Of a DNA stretch of 64,000 nt, positions 1-8,544 are shown in pieces (within the stretch, counting starts at the first letter, position 1; each line of letters starts with the position of its first letter). The stretch is from Mesonia oceanica (GTDB lineage: Bacteria; Bacteroidota; Bacteroidia; Flavobacteriales; Flavobacteriaceae): contig NZ_CABVMM010000012.1 of NCBI RefSeq assembly GCF_902499555.1, forward strand, positions 62,001 to 126,000, read 5' to 3'. Under the pieces are notes generated by a model. That model had not been told where the DNA came from. It ran no database searches and worked only from the letters and a program-made list of their open reading frames with translations. Made by a program: the position numbers and the translations under genes.

Positions 1-144
1 TTCTAAAGTAATAGAATCTTGTACCGGTAGTTTTTGCTCTTGATCTTTTTGCGCATTTACATGCTGTGCTGCAAAAAGAGAAATTCCTACGAACATTAAC
101 CGAAATGCATTTTTTGTAAATTTCATAATACTGTATTGCTTCAT
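1..144 (-). CDS. N-terminus of a secreted protein, possibly a TonB-dependent receptor (partial)
   Basis: The reverse strand is open from an ATG at 144 to the window edge (48 codons), with a second in-frame ATG at 126. The N-terminus is a classic signal peptide: a basic start, a hydrophobic stretch (FRLMFVGISLFAA) and an NAQ cleavage region. A Lys/Gln/Asp-rich segment ending in QDSITLE follows, which resembles the start of flavobacterial TonB-dependent (SusC-like) receptors or other outer-membrane proteins. The family assignment is inference because only the leader is visible. It is divergent from an NrtR-like NUDIX regulator, an arrangement known for carbohydrate-uptake loci in Bacteroidota. 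The 126 start gives the more typical leader length. Confidence 0.5.
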   Translation of the reverse strand, partial: MKQYSIMKFTKNAFRLMFVGISLFAAQHVNAQKDQEQKLPVQDSITLE

Positions 145-701
145 TTCGAAACTTTTAGTTTTAAATTCAAAAAATACCTGCATTTAATACAGGCTTATCA
201 TTAATAATTTATATGCTAGTAAAATTTATTCGTCAAAAAATTGAAAAAATAGCTACTTAATATTACATCGTTTTCGTAAACAATTTTACTTAATGCTTCA
301 ATTGAGTACAATGTTAAATAATATATTTAATGTTTCAAAATGAAACATAGTAAAATTCATGAAAAAACTTTAGAAATTTGCTTATATGACAATATAAATT
401 TGATTTTTTACGGAGTTAATAATATTTGGTCATCTCTAGCAAATTCTACTTTTTCAATCTCAACACCACCACTTCGATTGAAGACCTAGCAGGACTAGAA
501 TCTAAATTTTGGTTCTCCATAAAAACTCATTTTTTTTCAAAAAAAATACTCGAACTGAAGAATTTTAATTTATTTAAGCGCTACAGGTATTTTAATATTT
601 TCTTGTTTTTATCATTTTCATTAGACATTATTATATTTTACAACAAATTTTATTTTGAATTAGTTGTAAACTACCCTTATTTTTGAAACTAAATAAATGC
701 T
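145..701. promoter_or_regulatory. divergent intergenic region with two palindromic operator candidates
   Basis: This very AT-rich 557-base gap separates the divergent receptor-like gene and the NUDIX regulator. It holds a perfect 17-base inverted repeat at 331-347 (TGTTTC-AAAAT-GAAACA) and a nearly perfect one at 177-193 (CCTGCATTTAATACAGG, one mismatched pair). Either could be an operator for the neighbouring regulator. No convincing gene was found in the gap: the open frame at 426-686 starts with TTG and its product is low-complexity Phe/Ile/Leu/Tyr-rich sequence. Confidence 0.45.
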
Positions 702-1454
702 ATGAAAAATAAATTATATAATCTATTAATAGAGGCTTCTCCACATCTGAAAAAAGAGTTTGTCCCCAGTATTTCTATTGACTGCGTTGTTTTTGGTTTT
801 CACGATACTACCCTCAAAGTACTTTTAATAAAATTACATAACTCTGAAGCTTGGGGCCTACCGGGAGGCTATTTAAAAAAAGATGAAGATTTAGATAAAA
901 GTGCTAATCGAATTTTAAAAGAAAGAACAGGAGCTAAAAATATATTTTTAAACCAGTTTAAAACTTACGGAAAAAAAAATAGAAGCGAATTTTTCTTTAA
1001 GGATTACCCAGACGACCTTTGGCATAAACAGCGTTTTATCTCGATTGCCTATTATGCTTTAATCGATTACAAAACAGTAACACCAATAATCGATGGTATT
1101 TCTGATGGTTGCGAATGGAAAGAAATTAGCGAATTACCTGATTTAATGATGGACCATCAACAAATTTTTGATGAAGCTTTACTTCAGTTAAGAAGAGACT
1201 TAAATTATAAACCTGTAGGTCTTAATTTGCTTCCAGAAAAATTTACGATGCCTGAATTACAAAAGCTTTACGAAATTATTTTAGATAAAAAACTGAACCG
1301 TGGTAATTTTTATCGTAAAATGACACGCTATGGAATTTTAGAAAAACTGAATGAAACCCGTAAAGGAGGAGCTCACAAAGCGCCAGATCTTTATAAATTC
1401 GATCTGGAAAAATACAATTCTGCCCTAGAAAACGGACTACAAGAAAGCTGGTAA
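702..1454 (+). CDS. NrtR-like transcriptional regulator with a degenerate NUDIX domain
   Basis: The 250-residue protein has an N-terminal NUDIX fold (about residues 20-160) and a C-terminal winged-helix domain (about 175-240, LNLLPEKFTMPELQKLYEII), the layout of NrtR/AraR regulators. The NUDIX box runs from G56 to A78, but two signature acidic residues are replaced (REUxEExGU reads R70-I-L-K-E-R-T-G-A78). Hydrolase activity is therefore unlikely and a ligand-sensing role likely. Family members bind ADP-ribose or sugar-related ligands and repress nearby genes. Divergence from a receptor-like gene suggests control of a nutrient-uptake locus to the left of the window. The ligand cannot be told from sequence. 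Confidence 0.85.
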   Translation: MKNKLYNLLIEASPHLKKEFVPSISIDCVVFGFHDTTLKVLLIKLHNSEAWGLPGGYLKKDEDLDKSANRILKERTGAKNIFLNQFKTYGKKNRSEFFFKDYPDDLWHKQRFISIAYYALIDYKTVTPIIDGISDGCEWKEISELPDLMMDHQQIFDEALLQLRRDLNYKPVGLNLLPEKFTMPELQKLYEIILDKKLNRGNFYRKMTRYGILEKLNETRKGGAHKAPDLYKFDLEKYNSALENGLQESW

Positions 1455-1473
1455 ATAGCTTATAGTATGAAAT

Positions 1474-1504
1474 AAAAAAGGAGCTCTTATGGAGCTCCTT
1501 TTTT
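1474..1504. terminator. bidirectional hairpin terminator
   Basis: A GGAGCTC/GAGCTCC stem at 1480-1498 is flanked by six A on the left and six T on the right. It can end transcription of the NUDIX regulator on the plus strand and of carB on the minus strand; the two genes converge here. Confidence 0.9.
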
Positions 1505-1513
1505 ATTTATAAT

Positions 1514-4369
1514 TTATCGAGTTAAATACATCTTACGTCTTGCGTAAAGCTCGTAGAAATCATCATCTTTTAAATCTTTAATAAACAAGATACTCTCTCC
1601 AGTACTCTTCATCTCCGGCCCTAATTGTTTATTCACTTTAGGGAATTTATTAAAAGAGAAAACCGGTTGTTTAATAGCGTAACCTTCCAGTTTAGGATTG
1701 AAATTAAAATCCTTCAACTTCTTATCTCCCAACATTACCTTAGTAGCATAATTTACGTAAGGCTCTCCATAAGCTTTCGCAATAAAGGGAACTGTTCTCG
1801 ACGCCCTTGGATTCGCTTCAATAATGTAAACCTTGTCTTCTTTAATCGCAAACTGAATATTGATTAAACCTACCGTATCTAAAGCTAAAGCAATTTTACG
1901 GGTATGGTCTTTTATTTGCTGAAGCACTAAATCTCCCAAATTAAACGGAGGTAGCAATGCATTTGAATCTCCCGAGTGAATTCCGCAAGGTTCAATATGC
2001 TCCATAATACCAATAATGTACACATTTTCCCCATCACAAATCGCATCGGCTTCTGCTTCAATAGCACCATCTAAATAATGATCTAAAAGAAGCTTATTAT
2101 TAGGTATTTTTCTTAATAAATCTACTACGTGTGCTTCTAGTTCTTTTTTATTGATGACAATCTTCATTCCTTGACCTCCTAATACGTACGAAGGTCTTAC
2201 CAAAATTGGGAAGTTCAACTCATCAGCTAAAGCTAAGGCTTCATCTGCCGTTTCTGCCGTACCAAACTCAGGGTAAGGAATATCGTTATCTTGTAATAAC
2301 TTTGAGAAACTTCCACGATCTTCAGCTAAATCTAAAGCTTTATAGCTGGTTCCCATAATTTTTATTCCGTAACGGTCTAACTTTTCAGCTAATTTAAGTG
2401 CGGTTTGCCCCCCTAGCTGAACAATTACTCCTTCCGGTTTTTCATGCTTGATGATATCGTAAATATGTTCCCAAAATACAGGCTCAAAATAAAGTTTATC
2501 AGCCACATCAAAATCGGTAGAAACTGTTTCCGGGTTACAGTTGATCATGATGGTCTCGTAACCTGCTTCAGAAGCAGCTAAAACTCCGTGAACACAGCAA
2601 TAATCAAACTCAATTCCTTGACCAATTCGGTTAGGACCTGAACCTAAAACTACGATTTTCTTGCGATCTGAAACTACACTTTCATTTTCTACATACTTAG
2701 TTCCATCGGCATTTTCAACTTCACTTTCAAAAGTAGAATAATAATAAGGTGTTTGTGCTTCGAACTCTGCAGCACAAGTATCTACTAATTTGTAAACACG
2801 GTTAATATTTAGCTCTTCACGCTTTTTATGCACTTCACTTTCTAAACAATCTAACATATAAGCGATTTGACGATCACCATAGCCCTTTTGTTTAGCTTCT
2901 AATAAAATCTCTTTATTAATCGTATCGATGGTATATTTAGAAGAAATCTCTTTTTCTAAATGATAAAGTTCTTCATACTGCTTTAAGAACCACATATCAA
3001 TTTTAGTAATTTCATGAATTCTACTCAACGGAATCCCCAATTGAATAGCATCATAAATTACAAACACACGATCCCAACTCGGGTTGGTTAATTTATCGAT
3101 AATTACATCGTAATCATTATATCCTTTCCCATCTGCTCCTAATCCGTTTCTTTTAATCTCTAATGACTGAGCCGCTTTATGCAGTGCTTCTTGGAAAGAA
3201 CGGCCAATTCCCATTACTTCCCCAACCGCTTTCATCTGCAGACCTAAAGTTCTGTCTGAACCTTCAAATTTATCGAAATTCCAACGCGGAATTTTTACAA
3301 TTACATAATCTAAAGTAGGCTCAAATAAAGCTGAAGTTGTCTTGGTAATTTGATTGTCAAGTTCATCTAAGGTATATCCTAAAGCTAATTTTGAAGCAAT
3401 TTTTGCAATGGGATATCCGGTAGCTTTTGATGCTAAGGCTGAAGAACGAGATACACGCGGATTAATTTCAATAGCAATAATATCTTCTTTATCGTCCGGA
3501 CTTACGGCAAACTGTACGTTACAACCACCAGAAAAATCACCAATACTACGCATCATTTTAATGGCCATATCACGCATTTTCTGGAACGTGGTATCGCTTA
3601 AAGTCATTGCTGGAGCTACCGTAATTGAATCTCCGGTATGAATCCCCATCGGATCCATATTTTCAATGGTACAAATAATAACAACATTATCGTTTTTGTC
3701 TCGAAGAAGTTCTAGCTCATATTCTTTCCATCCCATCATTGCCTTATCAATCATTACTTCATGAATTGGCGAAACTTCAAGACCTCTACTTAACATTTCA
3801 TCAAAGTCTTCTTCTTTATATACAATTCCAGCTCCTGCTCCTCCCAAAGTATAGGAAGCTCTAATCACTAAAGGAAAACCAAAATCTTGAGCGATTTCTT
3901 TTCCTCTTAGAAAAGATGTTGCTGTAGCTTGTGGTGCCATAGGAACCCCTATTTTCCCCATTAGCTCTCTAAACTGCTCTCTATCTTCTGTAATGTTAAT
4001 GGCATTGATATCTACCCCAATTAACTTCACATTAAAATCTTCCCAAATACCCTTTTCATCTGCCTCTATACAAAGATTTAATGCGGTTTGTCCCCCCATT
4101 GTTGGTAAAACAGCATCAATTTGTGGATGCTCTTTTAAAATTTCGACAATCGATTTGGTCGTAAGCGGTTTTAAGTAGACATGATCTGCCATCGAGGGAT
4201 CTGTCATAATCGTTGCCGGGTTAGAATTGATAAGAATAGTTTCTATACCATCTTCTCGCAACGATCTTAAAGCTTGTGTACCAGAATAATCAAACTCACA
4301 GGCCTGACCAATAATAATGGGACCGGAACCTATAATTAAAATACTTTTAAGGTCTTTGTTTTTAGGCAT
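1514..4369 (-). CDS. carB: carbamoyl-phosphate synthase large subunit
   Basis: This cytosolic enzyme makes carbamoyl phosphate from glutamine-derived ammonia, bicarbonate and two ATP for arginine and pyrimidine synthesis. Two homologous ATP-grasp halves are visible: the first starts with SILIIGSGPIIIGQACEFDYSG and the second with KKIVVLGSGPNRIGQGIEFD, and each carries a GGQTAL motif. At 951 residues it is about 120 shorter than the E. coli enzyme. It ends soon after GPEMKSTGE, so the C-terminal MGS allosteric domain is missing. I start at the ATG at 4369 (MPKNKDLKS). The longer frame to 4450 would translate through the terminator behind rpmH and adds no conserved sequence. Genes for the small subunit are not nearby. 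Confidence 0.97.
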   Translation of the reverse strand: MPKNKDLKSILIIGSGPIIIGQACEFDYSGTQALRSLREDGIETILINSNPATIMTDPSMADHVYLKPLTTKSIVEILKEHPQIDAVLPTMGGQTALNLCIEADEKGIWEDFNVKLIGVDINAINITEDREQFRELMGKIGVPMAPQATATSFLRGKEIAQDFGFPLVIRASYTLGGAGAGIVYKEEDFDEMLSRGLEVSPIHEVMIDKAMMGWKEYELELLRDKNDNVVIICTIENMDPMGIHTGDSITVAPAMTLSDTTFQKMRDMAIKMMRSIGDFSGGCNVQFAVSPDDKEDIIAIEINPRVSRSSALASKATGYPIAKIASKLALGYTLDELDNQITKTTSALFEPTLDYVIVKIPRWNFDKFEGSDRTLGLQMKAVGEVMGIGRSFQEALHKAAQSLEIKRNGLGADGKGYNDYDVIIDKLTNPSWDRVFVIYDAIQLGIPLSRIHEITKIDMWFLKQYEELYHLEKEISSKYTIDTINKEILLEAKQKGYGDRQIAYMLDCLESEVHKKREELNINRVYKLVDTCAAEFEAQTPYYYSTFESEVENADGTKYVENESVVSDRKKIVVLGSGPNRIGQGIEFDYCCVHGVLAASEAGYETIMINCNPETVSTDFDVADKLYFEPVFWEHIYDIIKHEKPEGVIVQLGGQTALKLAEKLDRYGIKIMGTSYKALDLAEDRGSFSKLLQDNDIPYPEFGTAETADEALALADELNFPILVRPSYVLGGQGMKIVINKKELEAHVVDLLRKIPNNKLLLDHYLDGAIEAEADAICDGENVYIIGIMEHIEPCGIHSGDSNALLPPFNLGDLVLQQIKDHTRKIALALDTVGLINIQFAIKEDKVYIIEANPRASRTVPFIAKAYGEPYVNYATKVMLGDKKLKDFNFNPKLEGYAIKQPVFSFNKFPKVNKQLGPEMKSTGESILFIKDLKDDDFYELYARRKMYLTR

Positions 4370-4422
4370 ACTAGAAATAGGTTTATTTGTTTGGGCTTTA
4401 AAAATAAGTAGTTTTAGGATAT

Positions 4423-4451
4423 AAAAAAAGGCGTTACGAATAAGTAACACC
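4423..4451 (-). terminator. terminator or attenuator between rpmH and carB
   Basis: On the minus strand GGTGTTAC (4451-4444) pairs with GTAACGCC (4437-4430), with one G-U pair, and is followed by seven T. It should end the rpmH transcript, so carB either has its own promoter in the short gap below or depends on readthrough. Confidence 0.85.
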
Positions 4452-4481
4452 TTAAATATTTAAAATCACTAATTTAGCATA

Positions 4482-4640
4482 TTAGTGTTTGTGTCTGTTT
4501 TCTGAAGATACAGAAAGTTTCTTTCTTCCTTTTGCTCTTCTTCTTGCAAGGACTTTTCTACCATTGACACTGCTCATGCGTTCTCTAAATCCGTGCTTGT
4601 TTTTTCTTTTTCTTTTTGATGGCTGAAACGTTCTTTTCAT
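4482..4640 (-). CDS. rpmH: 50S ribosomal protein L34
   Basis: A 52-residue, very basic protein starting [18 protein letters not shown] and ending with ENRHKH. It matches ribosomal protein L34 along its whole length, including the conserved [14 protein letters not shown] segment. It sits alone with its own promoter (4691-4720) and its own terminator (4423-4451), upstream of carB on the same strand. In many bacteria rpmH lies near dnaA and the origin with rnpA; that context is absent here. Confidence 0.98.
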   Translation of the reverse strand: MKRTFQPSKRKRKNKHGFRERMSSVNGRKVLARRRAKGRKKLSVSSENRHKH

Positions 4641-4690
4641 GATAAAATATCTTTAATCTTCTTAGTATCTTCGTCTTTTAAAACTGCGTG

Positions 4691-4720
4691 CAAATATACA
4701 ATATCTTTTCACTCACACAA
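4691..4720 (-). promoter_or_regulatory. flavobacterial promoter of rpmH
   Basis: On the minus strand a TTG (4720-4718) lies 19 bases ahead of TATATTTG (4698-4691). This matches the Bacteroidota sigma-A consensus TTG-N17-23-TAnnTTTG, about 50 bases ahead of the rpmH start. Confidence 0.8.
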
Positions 4721-4754
4721 AAAGAAATTTAAATTATTTCTAGATTGTTTTTTA

Positions 4755-4762
4755 TACCTTTG
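4755..4762 (+). promoter_or_regulatory. -7 promoter box ahead of the TPR protein gene
   Basis: TACCTTTG fits the TAnnTTTG consensus 21 bases before the start codon at 4784. No TTG element is seen at the usual spacing. Confidence 0.5.
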
Positions 4763-4783
4763 CCGCGGAAAAAATAAAAACCC

Positions 4784-5299
4784 ATGTTCAATAAAAATAT
4801 AAAGTTAGTTTTAGCTGTTCTATCTGTTGCCTATGCTGTTTACCAATTTACGGAGAACAATATTGGTAATGGAATTTTACTCATCCTTTTAGCGGGAATT
4901 TTTGTTTTTCTATACTTTAAAAATGAAATTATCCTGTTGGCTTTTCTTAGACTAAGAAAACAAGATTTTCCGGGAGCTAAGAGATGGCTGGATAAAATTA
5001 AAAACCCTGAGGCGGCTTTAACCACCAAACAACAAGGTTATTATAACTACTTGCATGGCTTAATGGTTTCTCAGACTAATATTAGTCAAGCGGAAAAATA
5101 CTTTAAGAAAGCCATCAAATTAGGACTTTCAATGAGTCAGGATTTGGCAATGGCAAAATTAAATTTAGCAGGAATTGCCATGACCAAAAGAAGAAAACGG
5201 GAAGCTCAAATGCTTTTAAAAGAAGCTCAAAAATTAGATAAACACAATATGCTGAACGATCAAATTAGAATGATGAAGCAGCAAATGAAGAAAATCTAA
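4784..5299 (+). CDS. membrane-anchored TPR-like protein
   Basis: The 171-residue protein has two adjacent hydrophobic segments (about 6-20 and 28-50, with GNGILLILLAGIFVFLYF) followed by a soluble helical domain. The helices resemble tetratricopeptide units: one around YYNYLHGLMVSQ, then ISQAEKYFKKAIKLG, then AMAKLNLAGIAMTKRRKREAQMLLKEA. TPR domains mediate protein contacts, here probably on the cytoplasmic face of the inner membrane. It is transcribed divergently from rpmH and followed by an unrelated secreted protein. No specific function is recognised. Confidence 0.7.
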   Translation: MFNKNIKLVLAVLSVAYAVYQFTENNIGNGILLILLAGIFVFLYFKNEIILLAFLRLRKQDFPGAKRWLDKIKNPEAALTTKQQGYYNYLHGLMVSQTNISQAEKYFKKAIKLGLSMSQDLAMAKLNLAGIAMTKRRKREAQMLLKEAQKLDKHNMLNDQIRMMKQQMKKI

Positions 5300-5411
5300 T
5301 TTTACTCAACTACTTAACAGTTTTATCACACCAAACAACATATCATTAACAAATCTTTTAGATTTATTGATGATTTTTGTATATTTAATATCGGCAAAGA
5401 TATTTTGGTGT

Positions 5412-6122
5412 ATGACAAAACAAATACCCATCATCTTATTTATACTTATATTTTCTTTATCACAAGCACAGAATAGTGTTGATAAAGACAAAACTTTTTT
5501 TTCTGAAGCAATAAGTTTAAATATTAACGATTATAACAAAAAAACAAATAAAGCCTACCGTTATAAGAAAACAGAGAGGGCTCAATTCTTATTCGATTCT
5601 CTTGTCAAACATTGCTTGGTGGGAACCTATATAGATAACTTCAGTATTAATTGCATTGGTAAGAATAAAAACTGTTTCAACGATTACCAAAAACCCATTT
5701 TCTTATTAACCTATGCTTCTTGGTGCGTGCCCGGAAAAGGGGAAATTCCAGCATTTAATGAAATAGCTAAAAAATATAGGAATGAAATTGACTTTATCGT
5801 TTTATTCTGGGATAAAAAGCATCAAGTGAAAAAAGTTGCGCGTGAATACAACAATGCTATTGACATTGTTTATGTGGATGAATTAGATAACCGCGATTCT
5901 TTTATTATTAGAACGATGAAACATTCATTAGGATTCCCTACTACTTTTTACATTGGTTCTGATAAACAAATTTTGAATATCAATAGAACGGTAATTCTCC
6001 CCTACGATACACCTTACGAAAAATCTTACACGTATAATTACCAAAATGTTGCTGAAGGCGTTTCTCAGATTTTAGACCACGAAGAAAAATTGCTAGGTCA
6101 AACTGTGTTCACCATTAAATAG
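5412..6122 (+). CDS. secreted thioredoxin-fold protein lacking the second active-site cysteine
   Basis: I start at the ATG at 5412, which gives a clean signal peptide (MTKQIPIILFILIFSLSQAQ); a longer frame from 5367 only adds an unlikely leader. The mature part carries a TlpA/thioredoxin-like domain: LLTYASWCVPGKGEIPAFNEIAKKY, then DFIVLFWD and later GFPTTFYIGSD with the expected cis-Pro region. The usual WCxPC motif reads W-C105-V-P-G108, so the resolving cysteine is absent. That argues against simple disulfide oxidation or reduction and for a monothiol, isomerase-like or binding role in the periplasm. It converges on cls with only three bases between the stop codons. Confidence 0.75.
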   Translation: MTKQIPIILFILIFSLSQAQNSVDKDKTFFSEAISLNINDYNKKTNKAYRYKKTERAQFLFDSLVKHCLVGTYIDNFSINCIGKNKNCFNDYQKPIFLLTYASWCVPGKGEIPAFNEIAKKYRNEIDFIVLFWDKKHQVKKVAREYNNAIDIVYVDELDNRDSFIIRTMKHSLGFPTTFYIGSDKQILNINRTVILPYDTPYEKSYTYNYQNVAEGVSQILDHEEKLLGQTVFTIK

Positions 6123-6125
6123 AAA

Positions 6126-7580
6126 TTAAAGCAATGGTGCCCAAAGCCTACTGAAAGACTCTTTTACTTTTTCTACAAATGGTCTTTCTTCCCATTCTTT
6201 TATATCTACCTTTTCGCAATGCTCTGTATCTTCTTCAAATATTTCTTTCATTTTAGTACTAATTACTTCATTATAAATTAAAGCAGTGATTTCGAAATTA
6301 ATTTCAAAACTTCTATAATCCATATTAGAAGTGCCTATCGTTGAAAGCAAACCATCTACCACCATTGTTTTGGCATGCACCATTCCTTTACAATAATGGT
6401 AGACTTTTATACCTGATTCTAATAATTCTAAAATGTAAGAGTTAGTTGCATATTTTGCTGCCCAAGAATCTCCTTCTTTCGGGATTAGAATTTCAATATC
6501 AACTCCTCTTCTGCTTGCTGTTTTTAAAGCAGTAAGCATTTGGTCGTTCGGAATAAAGTAAGGGGTTGTAATCCTGATATAATCTTCGGCTCCGTTAATG
6601 GCTGTGAAAATTGCTTCCATGATGTGCGGATAATCAGAATCTGGTCCGCTGGCTGCAATTTGTACCGGAATCTCACCACATTTTTCTACTTCAGGGAAAA
6701 ATTCATCATTGATTTCTATTTCTTTTCCAGAGACAAAATTCCAATTCAATAAAAAATGGGTCTGAATCGATTTTACCACATTTCCTTTCAATCTGGTATG
6801 TGTATCACGCCAATAACCGGTCTTGTTAGGATTCACGTATTCATCTGAAACATTTACTCCACCCACATAACCTATAACCCCATCGATTATCACGATTTTA
6901 CGGTGATTTCTGTAATTGAGTTTTCTGGTAAGATTAGGGAACCAAACCGGCATAAAAGGAAAAATTTCGATCCCAGCATTTTTCATTTTTTTAATGCTTT
7001 TATTGCTTATGCCGCTAGCTACATAATCATAGTTTACCCGAACAGCAATCCCTTCTTTAGATTTTTTAATAAGAGCTTCTATAAATTTCGAGCCAATTTT
7101 ATCATCATTGAACATATAATATTCTACATGAATATGATTTTTTGCTTGCTCTAAATCTTTAAATAGTGATTCAAATTTCTTTTCACCATTAATTAAAATT
7201 TCAACATCATTCCCAAAAACCAGAGGTTTACGTTGATTATTTTGAAGCAGTTTTACAACATTCACTTTATTCTTTAAAAAATCTGCTTCATAGTTATCTA
7301 ACCGGTAATCATTCAATATTAATTTTTTCTCCCATCTTTTTACAGTCTCATTATCAAAGACCTTTTTACGCTTAAACATTTTATCTTTTCGGTATTCCTG
7401 ACCAAAAAAATAGTAAACCAAAAGGCCTAAAAAAGGCAAAACGACCAATGCCAAAATATAAGACACGGTCGTTATGGGATTTCTGTTATTAAGAATTATA
7501 AATATTGCTGTACCTATTGCAATAATATAATTAATGATAATTAAGGTAAAAAATATATTATTCTGTACAAATTCAATCAT
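6126..7580 (-). CDS. cls: cardiolipin synthase (phospholipase D family)
   Basis: The 484-residue inner-membrane enzyme joins two phosphatidylglycerol molecules to make cardiolipin. Two N-terminal transmembrane segments (about residues 8-30 and 38-60) precede two PLD domains. Each has an HxKx4D motif: HRKIVIIDG in the first half and HAKTMVVDG followed by GTSNMDYRSF in the second. The length matches bacterial ClsA-type enzymes. It is the last gene of a three-gene minus-strand operon and its start overlaps the end of the lytic transglycosylase gene by eight bases. Confidence 0.95.
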   Translation of the reverse strand: MIEFVQNNIFFTLIIINYIIAIGTAIFIILNNRNPITTVSYILALVVLPFLGLLVYYFFGQEYRKDKMFKRKKVFDNETVKRWEKKLILNDYRLDNYEADFLKNKVNVVKLLQNNQRKPLVFGNDVEILINGEKKFESLFKDLEQAKNHIHVEYYMFNDDKIGSKFIEALIKKSKEGIAVRVNYDYVASGISNKSIKKMKNAGIEIFPFMPVWFPNLTRKLNYRNHRKIVIIDGVIGYVGGVNVSDEYVNPNKTGYWRDTHTRLKGNVVKSIQTHFLLNWNFVSGKEIEINDEFFPEVEKCGEIPVQIAASGPDSDYPHIMEAIFTAINGAEDYIRITTPYFIPNDQMLTALKTASRRGVDIEILIPKEGDSWAAKYATNSYILELLESGIKVYHYCKGMVHAKTMVVDGLLSTIGTSNMDYRSFEINFEITALIYNEVISTKMKEIFEEDTEHCEKVDIKEWEERPFVEKVKESFSRLWAPLL

Positions 7581-8544
7581 TAGGTTGGTACGTGTAAGTT
7601 CCTTTTTCAGGAATTTTAATTTCGTACAACTTACGAGATTTATTGTTAAGATGAGCTTCTCTTAACCAAGGATTATGAATTTTTAAGATTTTATAATTAA
7701 TGCCAAAATCTTTTGCAAATCTCGCGAAGTCAGTAACAGCAGTATCTACCGAAATATTTCTAGTTTGAATAGGTTTATATAAATGCTTTTCTTCAAAATT
7801 AAAACCGTATTTAGCAGGATGGTTTAATACTTCTTTAATGGCTAATATCCTAAAGACATAACGCTCGGTTTCGCTTCCTAAAAGCAAATCGTAATAATCG
7901 GTTACACCTTGGCGTTCCTGCTGTTTTTCTATACCATATTTCCCAGCATTATAAGAAGCTGCCGCCAGCGTCCATGTTCCAAAACGTTCTTTTGCTTCTT
8001 TTAAATATTCACAGGCAACTTGGGTAGATTTCTCTATATTATAACGCTCATCTACATTACTATTTACTTCCAAACCATGCTCTTCACCCGTGGCTTCCAT
8101 AATTTGCCAGAAACCCGTCGCTCCGGCGGGAGAGACAATCTGTGTTAAGCCACTTTCCGCCACTGCTAAATACTTAAAATCTTCTGGAATTCCGTTTTTC
8201 TTAAGAATAGGTTCTATAATAGGAAAGTATTTATGAGCGCGCTTAATTAATAACAACCCGTTAGATTGCCAATAGGTATTTACCAGTAATTCACGGTCCA
8301 TTCTTTCGTAGATATCGGGATTTTCTACCGGAACATGTTCTCCTGCAAAATTTAAGTTCTCAGGTAGCGATAAAGCATAAACATTGTAATCTTTTACAGC
8401 TTTTTCTTTATCGGGATCGGCTTTGGCAGCTACAGCATTTGTTCCTTTAGTTTGGGTTATTGAACTTACTGCCTGTATACCTAATCCGGCAATTGCGATA
8501 GCTCCAACTACCACTAATGTATTTTTAACGTTCTTCATCTTCAA
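7573..8544 (-). CDS. lytic murein transglycosylase (SLT domain, MltD-like)
   Basis: The 323-residue exported protein begins with an N-terminal membrane segment or signal (TLVVVGAIAIAGLGIQAV). Its central SLT domain cleaves peptidoglycan glycan strands to anhydro ends. Diagnostic motifs are AVAESGLTQIVSPAGATGFWQIM, with the catalytic Glu in AESG, and ASYNAGKYGI. There is no LysM repeat behind the SLT domain, unlike E. coli MltD. It overlaps the upstream hydrolase gene by four bases and the downstream cls gene by eight, so the three are very likely co-transcribed. Confidence 0.9.
   Translation of the reverse strand: MKMKNVKNTLVVVGAIAIAGLGIQAVSSITQTKGTNAVAAKADPDKEKAVKDYNVYALSLPENLNFAGEHVPVENPDIYERMDRELLVNTYWQSNGLLLIKRAHKYFPIIEPILKKNGIPEDFKYLAVAESGLTQIVSPAGATGFWQIMEATGEEHGLEVNSNVDERYNIEKSTQVACEYLKEAKERFGTWTLAAASYNAGKYGIEKQQERQGVTDYYDLLLGSETERYVFRILAIKEVLNHPAKYGFNFEEKHLYKPIQTRNISVDTAVTDFARFAKDFGINYKILKIHNPWLREAHLNNKSRKLYEIKIPEKGTYTYQPND

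Noticed and set aside
426..686. 86-codon open frame with TTG start ahead of the NUDIX gene
   Set aside because: The product is low-complexity Phe/Ile/Leu/Tyr-rich sequence typical of chance frames in AT-rich DNA, and it lacks any family motif. It lies in the divergent regulatory gap.
4370..4450. Longer N-terminus for CarB from 4450
   Set aside because: It would translate through the rpmH terminator hairpin, and conserved CarB sequence starts only at MPKNKDLKS (4369).
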